Source of the DNA: Lysobacter sp. KIS68-7
GTDB lineage: Bacteria > Pseudomonadota > Gammaproteobacteria > Xanthomonadales > Xanthomonadaceae
Assembly: GCF_021284745.1 (NCBI RefSeq)
Contig: NZ_CP089925.1
Span: 1,240,001 to 1,304,000, forward strand
Direction: 5' to 3'
DNA length: 64,000 bases
The notes under the pieces were generated by a model that ran no database searches, had not been told where the DNA came from, and saw only the letters and a list, made by a program, of their open reading frames with translations. Both the position numbers and the translations under genes were made by a program. Numbering within the stretch: position 1 is the first letter of the stretch; the number at the start of each line of letters is the position of its first letter. Positions 59,247 through 64,000 of the stretch are shown one piece after another.

Positions 59247-59252
59247 TAGAAT
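59247..59252 (+). promoter_or_regulatory. TAGAAT, likely -10 box of glmU
   Basis: TAGAAT lies 31 bases before the glmU ATG. The same hexamer precedes the small genes at 27490 (27450) and 27894 (27854), so it appears to be a recurring -10 form here. No clear -35 box is visible. Confidence 0.4.
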
Positions 59253-59282
59253 CCCCGAACCAACGCCCTTGCACCGGTTCCC

Positions 59283-60650
59283 ATGTCCGCACCCCTGCAC
59301 GTCGTCATCCTCGCTGCCGGCGAAGGCAAGCGCATGCGCTCCGCGTTGCCCAAGGTGCTGCACCGCATCGCGGGCCGCCCGATGCTGGCGCAGGTCATCG
59401 CCTCGGCACGCGCGCTGTCGCCCGAGGGCATCCACATCGTGTTCGGCCATGGCGGCGAACAGGTCCGCGCGGCCTTCGCCGACCAGCCCGACCTCGACTG
59501 GTCGGAGCAGGCGCAGCAGCTCGGCACCGCCCATGCCGTGCAGCAGGCCATGCCCAACGTCCCCGATGGCGCGCACGTGCTCGTGCTGTATGGCGACGTC
59601 CCGCTGATCACGCCGACCACGCTGCGACGCCTGCTCGATGCTCCCGGCCGCCTGGCCGTGCTCGCCGCCGAACTGCCGGACCCCACCGGCTACGGCCGCA
59701 TCCTGCGCGACGCCGAAGGCCGCGTGGCCGCGATCGTCGAACATAAGGACGCCACCAACGACGAACGCCAGATCCGCCTGGTCAACACCGGCGTGATCGC
59801 GGTGGAAGCCACGGCGCTGAAGCGTTGGCTGCAACGCGTGTCGAACGACAACGCACAAGGCGAGTACTACCTCACCGATGTCTTCCGCGAAGCCGCATCG
59901 GAATTCAGCGCCGCCGAAATCGTGGTGGCCGCCGATCCCATCGAAACCGAAGGCGCGAACGATCCCTGGCAGCTCGCACAACTCGAACGCGCCTTCCAGC
60001 TGCGCACGGTGCGCGCGTTGTGCGCCGAAGGCGTGCGCTTCGCCGATCCGGCGCGCGTGGATTTCCGCGGCGAGATGACGGTGGGGCGCGATGTCGAAAT
60101 CGACGTCGACGTGATCTTCGAAGGCCACGTGACGCTGGGCGATGGCGTGCGCATCGGGCCGTTCTGCCGATTGAAGAACGTCACGCTCGCCGCGGGCACC
60201 GAAGTGCGCGCGCATTGCGACCTGGAAGGCGCGCGCACCGAAGGCGCCGTGCTCATCGGCCCGTTCGCACGCCTGCGCCCGGGCACCGTGCTCGCCGACG
60301 GCGTGCACGTGGGCAACTTCGTGGAAACCAAGAACGCGAAGCTCGGTGTCGGCAGCAAGGCCAACCACCTCACTTACCTCGGCGACGCGGTGATCGGCGC
60401 ATCGGTGAACATCGGCGCCGGCACCATCACCTGCAACTACGACGGCGTGAACAAGTCGACGACCACGATCGGCGACGGCGCGTTCATCGGCTCCAACAGT
60501 GCACTCGTTGCGCCGGTGACCATCGGCAAGGACGCGACGATCGGCGCGGGTTCGGTGATCGGCAAGGACGCGCCGGACGGCAAGCTCACGCTCACGCGCG
60601 CCAAGCAGACCACGTTGGATGGCTGGCAGCGCCCGGTGAAGAAGAAGTAG
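59283..60650 (+). CDS. glmU: bifunctional UDP-N-acetylglucosamine pyrophosphorylase / glucosamine-1-phosphate acetyltransferase
   Basis: A protein of 455 residues, normal length. The uridyltransferase domain has [38 protein letters not shown] and the following sugar site. The left-handed beta-helix acetyltransferase domain carries hexapeptide repeats, [20 protein letters not shown] and the acetyl-CoA loop near [13 protein letters not shown]. It makes UDP-GlcNAc for peptidoglycan and lipopolysaccharide. Confidence 0.97.
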   Translation: MSAPLHVVILAAGEGKRMRSALPKVLHRIAGRPMLAQVIASARALSPEGIHIVFGHGGEQVRAAFADQPDLDWSEQAQQLGTAHAVQQAMPNVPDGAHVLVLYGDVPLITPTTLRRLLDAPGRLAVLAAELPDPTGYGRILRDAEGRVAAIVEHKDATNDERQIRLVNTGVIAVEATALKRWLQRVSNDNAQGEYYLTDVFREAASEFSAAEIVVAADPIETEGANDPWQLAQLERAFQLRTVRALCAEGVRFADPARVDFRGEMTVGRDVEIDVDVIFEGHVTLGDGVRIGPFCRLKNVTLAAGTEVRAHCDLEGARTEGAVLIGPFARLRPGTVLADGVHVGNFVETKNAKLGVGSKANHLTYLGDAVIGASVNIGAGTITCNYDGVNKSTTTIGDGAFIGSNSALVAPVTIGKDATIGAGSVIGKDAPDGKLTLTRAKQTTLDGWQRPVKKK

Positions 60651-60653
60651 AAC

Positions 60654-62015
60654 CTACTCCGGCAGCGTCATCGCCACGCACAAGCCGCCGTCCTGGCGGT
60701 TGAGCAGCGCGATGCGTCCGCCGTGCGCCTCGGCGATCTCGCGCGCGAGCGCCAGGCCCAGGCCCGTGCCGTGGCGCTTCGTGGAATAGAACGGCAGCAG
60801 CGCATTGGCCAGCACCGCATCGTTCATGCCGGTGCCGCGGTCGAGCACTTCGATGCGCCACAGGCCGGGCAGGCGCTTCAGCGCGAGCGTGACGTCGCCC
60901 GGGGGCGAGCCCGATTCGTGCGCGTTCTTCAACAGGTTCAGCAGGCACTGTTCCAACTGCGCCTGGTCGAAGCGACCGATGCCCGGATCCGCCGCGCCGT
61001 CGTAGTGGAACTCCACCTGCGAGCGCAGCTGCGACACGAAGCGCTGCCAGTCGACCGCTTCCACGCGCGGCGCGGGCATCTTGGCGAAGCGCGCGTAATC
61101 GCGGATGAAGCCTTCCAGGTGCCGTGCGCGGTCCTCGATGGTCGCCAACGCATTCGGCAAGCGCTCGTATTGCCCGCGCTTGATCAGTTCGCCACCCGAG
61201 TGCGCGAGCGACGCGATCGGCGCCAGCGAGTTGTTGAGCTCGTGGCTGATCACGCGGATCACCTTCTTCCACGTCTGCACTTCCTGGCGGCGCAGTTCCG
61301 CGGTGAGCTGGCGCAGCAGGATCAGCTCGTGCTTGCGGAGGTTGAGTCGGAAGGTGCGGCGCGAGAGGTGGTAGATCTCTTCGTGGTCGTCTTCGCCCAC
61401 GGTGAACATGCCATCGCCCCCGCGTTGCAGGGCTTCGCGCAGCCCGGCGGGGGAACGATCGAGGATGGCATCGAAGGCCTGGCCTTCCAGGCGCCTGCCT
61501 TCGCCCAACAGCTTGCGCGCGGAGAGATTGCCGTGCACGACGCGCCCGTGCGGATCCACCAGCAGCATCGCCACCGGCGTGTGCTGCACCATCGTGTCGA
61601 GCAGCAGCTCGCGCTGCACGAGCGCGATGCGCTGGTCGCGCAAGGCATCGCCCAGCGCGTTGTGCGCGTTGACGAGTTCGGCGAGTTCGCCGCCGCCCTC
61701 CCACGACAGGCCGAAGCCGAAATCGCCGTCGCGATAGCTCGTCACCGAACCTGCGAGCGCGCGGAACAACGAACGCATCGGCGCGAACGCATGGCGCACG
61801 TGGAAGACCAGCACCGGCAACAGCAACAAGGGCGCGATCACGATCGCCCACCACGGCTCGGGCAGGACCGTGGTGAGGAGCAATGCGATCGCCGCACTGG
61901 CGAGCATGTACGCGGCCGTGAGCACGGTGAAACTGGCGCTCAACGGTGCGTGGCGCCACCACGGCGCCGGCACTTGGCGCCGGCCGTCCGCGCGTTCGGG
62001 CGCTTGCTCAGTCAC
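60654..62015 (-). CDS. membrane sensor histidine kinase (NtrY-like)
   Basis: A protein of 453 residues with a GTG start. Two membrane helices (AAYMLASAAIALLLTTVLPE and WAIVIAPLLLLPVLVFHV) with almost no periplasmic part, a HAMP-like linker, a PAS domain (TPVAMLLVDPHGRVVHGNLS), the H-box VIRVISHELNNSLAPI, and the ATPase motifs NLLKNAHESG and HGTGLGLALAREI. The sequence before the H box suits NtrY-type kinases. The start overlaps the end of the regulator gene by eight bases, so they form one two-component unit. Confidence 0.9.
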   Translation of the reverse strand: MTEQAPERADGRRQVPAPWWRHAPLSASFTVLTAAYMLASAAIALLLTTVLPEPWWAIVIAPLLLLPVLVFHVRHAFAPMRSLFRALAGSVTSYRDGDFGFGLSWEGGGELAELVNAHNALGDALRDQRIALVQRELLLDTMVQHTPVAMLLVDPHGRVVHGNLSARKLLGEGRRLEGQAFDAILDRSPAGLREALQRGGDGMFTVGEDDHEEIYHLSRRTFRLNLRKHELILLRQLTAELRRQEVQTWKKVIRVISHELNNSLAPIASLAHSGGELIKRGQYERLPNALATIEDRARHLEGFIRDYARFAKMPAPRVEAVDWQRFVSQLRSQVEFHYDGAADPGIGRFDQAQLEQCLLNLLKNAHESGSPPGDVTLALKRLPGLWRIEVLDRGTGMNDAVLANALLPFYSTKRHGTGLGLALAREIAEAHGGRIALLNRQDGGLCVAMTLPE

Positions 62016-63348
62016 GCTTGATCCCCAGGCGTTCGAGGCGGCGATACAGCGCCTGGCGCGACAGGCCGAGGTCGCTGGCCGCTTGCGCGAGCACGCCGCC
62101 CGCGCGTTCCAGCGCCTGCTCGATGGCGGCGCGATCGGGTTCGTCCGCGCCGTTGGTGGCAGGCGCGAGCGGCGCGACGGCGAGGCCGAGATCGTTGGGT
62201 GTGATCTCCTCGTCGCGCGCCAGCAGGCCCGCGCGCTGCAGCGTGTTGCGCAACTCGCGCACGTTGCCGGGCCATGCATGCGCGAGCAGTGCGCGTTCGG
62301 CCGCTTCGCCGAGCCGCTTGCCCGGCGGGAGGAAGTGGCGCGCGAGCGGCAGGATGTCGTCGGGACGCTGCGCGAGCGGCAACAACTTCAGCTCGATCGC
62401 ATTGAGGCGATAAAACAGGTCTTCGCGGAACTGGCCGTTGGCGATCGCCGTGGGCAGGTCCGCGTTGGTCGCACTGATCACGCGCACCTGCACCGTGCGT
62501 TCGCGATTGCTGCCCAGGCGCTGGAAGCGACCGGTTTCGAGCACGCGCAGCAACTTCACCTGGCCTGCGAGCGGCAGCGTGCCGATTTCGTCGAGGAACA
62601 GCGTGCCGCCGTCGGCGGCTTCGAACTTGCCCTCGCGCGCCTTGTTCGCGCCCGTGTACGCACCGGCGTCTGCGCCGAAGAGTTCGGCCTCGATCAGTTC
62701 ACCCGGCAATGCGCCGCAATTCACCGCGACGAAGGGGCCGTTCCGCACGTTCGAGTTCGCGTGGATGATCTCCGCGTACTTTTCCTTGCCGGTGCCGTTG
62801 GGGCCGCTGACGAGCACGGGCAGCTCCGAGCGCGCGACCTGGCAGGCGAGGGTGAGCGTGGCTTCGCTCGCCGCATCGGCAAACACCAATCCCTTGAGAT
62901 CGTATTCGCGCAGCAGTGCATCGCGGCGACGACGTTCACCGCTGCGATGGCGTTGCAGTTCGCTGCGCGCCTGCGCGAGTTCGAGCAGGTTGTTCACCGT
63001 CGCCAGCAGCTTGCGGTCGTCCCAGGGCTTGGCGAGGTAATCGGCGGCGCCGGCTTTCACCAGGTCCACGGCCGATTCCAGGTGCGTCCACGCGGTGAGC
63101 AGGATCACCGGAAGGTCGGGATGTCGTTCGCGGATGGCGCCGAACAGCGCGACGCCTTCTTCGCCGGACGTGGTGTCGGCGTGGAAGTTCATGTCCTGCA
63201 CCACGAGGTCGACGGATTCTCGCGCGAGCAGGGCGAGCCCGTCCTCCGGCGTGTGCACCGCACGCGTCTCGAAGTCGTGCAGGGAGAACAGCGTTTCCAG
63301 CGCCGTGGCGACCGCGGGGTTGTCGTCGATGACAAGGATCGTGGGCAT
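62008..63348 (-). CDS. sigma-54-dependent response regulator (NtrC family)
   Basis: A protein of 446 residues. Receiver (VIDDNPAVATALETL, phospho-acceptor D in VVQDMNFHAD), AAA+ domain (Walker A GPNGTGKEKYAE, variant of GETGTGKE; sigma-54 contact loop GAYTGANKAREGKFE; Walker B GGTLFLDEIGTLPL; arginine finger in FREDLFYRLNAI) and a C-terminal Fis-type helix-turn-helix (LSRQALYRRLERLGIK). The loop reads GAYTGA rather than GAFTGA. It activates sigma-54 promoters when phosphorylated by the overlapping kinase. Targets are unknown, though the neighbouring permease gene is a possible one. Confidence 0.93.
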   Translation of the reverse strand: MPTILVIDDNPAVATALETLFSLHDFETRAVHTPEDGLALLARESVDLVVQDMNFHADTTSGEEGVALFGAIRERHPDLPVILLTAWTHLESAVDLVKAGAADYLAKPWDDRKLLATVNNLLELAQARSELQRHRSGERRRRDALLREYDLKGLVFADAASEATLTLACQVARSELPVLVSGPNGTGKEKYAEIIHANSNVRNGPFVAVNCGALPGELIEAELFGADAGAYTGANKAREGKFEAADGGTLFLDEIGTLPLAGQVKLLRVLETGRFQRLGSNRERTVQVRVISATNADLPTAIANGQFREDLFYRLNAIELKLLPLAQRPDDILPLARHFLPPGKRLGEAAERALLAHAWPGNVRELRNTLQRAGLLARDEEITPNDLGLAVAPLAPATNGADEPDRAAIEQALERAGGVLAQAASDLGLSRQALYRRLERLGIKRD

Positions 63349-63370
63349 ATGGTGGCCAAGCGTACCGAAA

Positions 63371-63405
63371 GAAAAGGGGCTGCACCGCTTCGGCGGCGCA
63401 GCCCC
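63371..63405 (-). terminator. rho-independent terminator of the permease gene
   Basis: A stem, GGGGCTGC/GCAGCCCC (63376-63383 with 63398-63405), enclosing a smaller CCGC/GCGG stem, followed on the minus strand by TTTTCTTTC. It separates the permease transcript from the regulator gene. Confidence 0.85.
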
Positions 63406-63431
63406 CGGGGTCCCGTCCCGTGGGGGGAACG

Positions 63432-64000
63432 TCAGACCGAGCGCGTTGCGACCGCCGGCGGCACCGCCGCTGCGCGGCGGGCCGGACCGAACACCGAGAC
63501 CTGGCCCAGCATCCACAGCACCACCGCACCGATCGGCAGGTAGAGCAGCGGCAGGCGCGGCAGTTCGTAGCGTTCCATCAGGAGCTGGTTGATGCCGAAG
63601 GCCAGGATCATGCCGACGACGATGCCGAGCGTGGCGAGCAGGAAGTTCTCGGTCTGGAAGTAGCGCAGGATCTGGCCCTTCGTCGCACCGAGCGCACGCC
63701 GCACGCCGATCTGGCGCGTGCGCTGCTGCACCCAGAAGCTCGCCAGGCCCACGATGCCGAGCGCCGTGACGATCAGCAGCGCCACGCACACCGAGACCAT
63801 CAGCCACGCCATCGAACGGTCGTCGCGGAAGTAATCGCGGCGCATGTCTTCGACGGTCGCCTTCTCGAGCAGGATGCGGTTGGACGCATTGTGGTTGAAC
63901 GCCTTCTCCGCGGCGGCGATCACTTCCGCGCGACGCGACGGGTCGGTGACGCGGATCAGGTAGTTGCCGCCGACCGTGAAGGGCACGCGGATCGGCAGGA
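63432..64000 (-). CDS. FtsX/MacB-type ABC transporter permease, C-terminal part
   Basis: The gene continues beyond the right edge; about 189 C-terminal residues are visible. It shows the end of a periplasmic domain (YLIRVTDPSRRAEVIAAAEK) and three membrane helices with the FtsX motif RTRQIGVRRALGATKGQILR YF after the first helix (split here for length) and NFLLATLGIVVGMILAFGIN. Such permeases work with a MacB-type ATPase and a membrane-fusion partner in efflux or lipoprotein trafficking. The regulator-kinase pair downstream may control it. Confidence 0.88.
   Translation of the reverse strand, partial: LPIRVPFTVGGNYLIRVTDPSRRAEVIAAAEKAFNHNASNRILLEKATVEDMRRDYFRDDRSMAWLMVSVCVALLIVTALGIVGLASFWVQQRTRQIGVRRALGATKGQILRYFQTENFLLATLGIVVGMILAFGINQLLMERYELPRLPLLYLPIGAVVLWMLGQVSVFGPARRAAAVPPAVATRSV

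Overview
The window is a chromosomal segment of a high-GC gammaproteobacterium, most likely a Lysobacter-like member of the Xanthomonadaceae. The evidence is the strong G/C bias at third codon positions, the DUF3016, DUF1415 and DUF3297 family genes, the lipoyl domain on LpdA next to AceF, and a complete atpIBEFHAGDC operon followed by gtrA-like and glmU genes. No rRNA, tRNA, CRISPR array, insertion sequence or prophage module was recognised. The assignment rests on gene content, not on a marker-gene comparison.

Layout. 1-1.6 kb is visibly more A/T-rich and carries a NERD-domain membrane protein followed by the first 223 residues of a PD-(D/E)XK/DUF2075 protein; it looks like the edge of an accessory island. 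1.7-11.1 kb is a loose set of metabolic and envelope genes: an old-yellow-enzyme reductase, a secreted beta-propeller protein, a secreted metallophosphoesterase, a flippase-like membrane protein and a secreted HExxH protein. 11.1-13.5 kb holds a HI1419/HI1420-type toxin-antitoxin pair whose last gene overlaps ltaE, then a convergent alkyladenine DNA glycosylase gene. 13.6-21.4 kb is rich in signalling genes: PilZ, two EF-hand proteins, a PAS-PAS hybrid histidine kinase and a GAF-GGDEF cyclase. 21.6-27.4 kb has a two-gene ABC exporter, a four-gene minus-strand run (DUF4031, DUF3297, YciI, HNH), an ATM1-type ABC exporter and an NRDE protein. 27.5-37.8 kb is an accessory-looking stretch: two small carboxypeptidase-regulatory-domain proteins, a cNMP-EAL phosphodiesterase, a PqqU/YncD-like TonB receptor, and a 1644-residue Sec-exported RHS protein with an A/T-richer cysteine-containing tip and a tiny membrane protein behind it.

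37.9-48.1 kb contains rtcB, a PQQ-type sugar dehydrogenase homologue, an ECF sigma factor with a partner membrane protein, rsmC-rsuA, a DMT transporter, an OmpW porin and several proteins of unknown function. 48.2-51.4 kb encodes the E2 and E3 parts of a 2-oxoacid dehydrogenase complex, and 51.7-58.8 kb the whole F1Fo ATP synthase. The window closes with GtrA and GlmU, then a sigma-54 response regulator with an overlapping sensor kinase, and the C-terminus of an FtsX/MacB-type permease.

Likely joint functions: PilZ, GGDEF and EAL proteins handle c-di-GMP. The TonB receptor and the PQQ dehydrogenase could form a cofactor-uptake and enzyme pair. The RHS protein and the small downstream gene look like a toxin-immunity unit. 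The least explained parts are the RHS locus, the nuclease-like pair at the left edge, and a twin-hairpin, terminator-like region upstream of rtcB that has no obvious gene to terminate.
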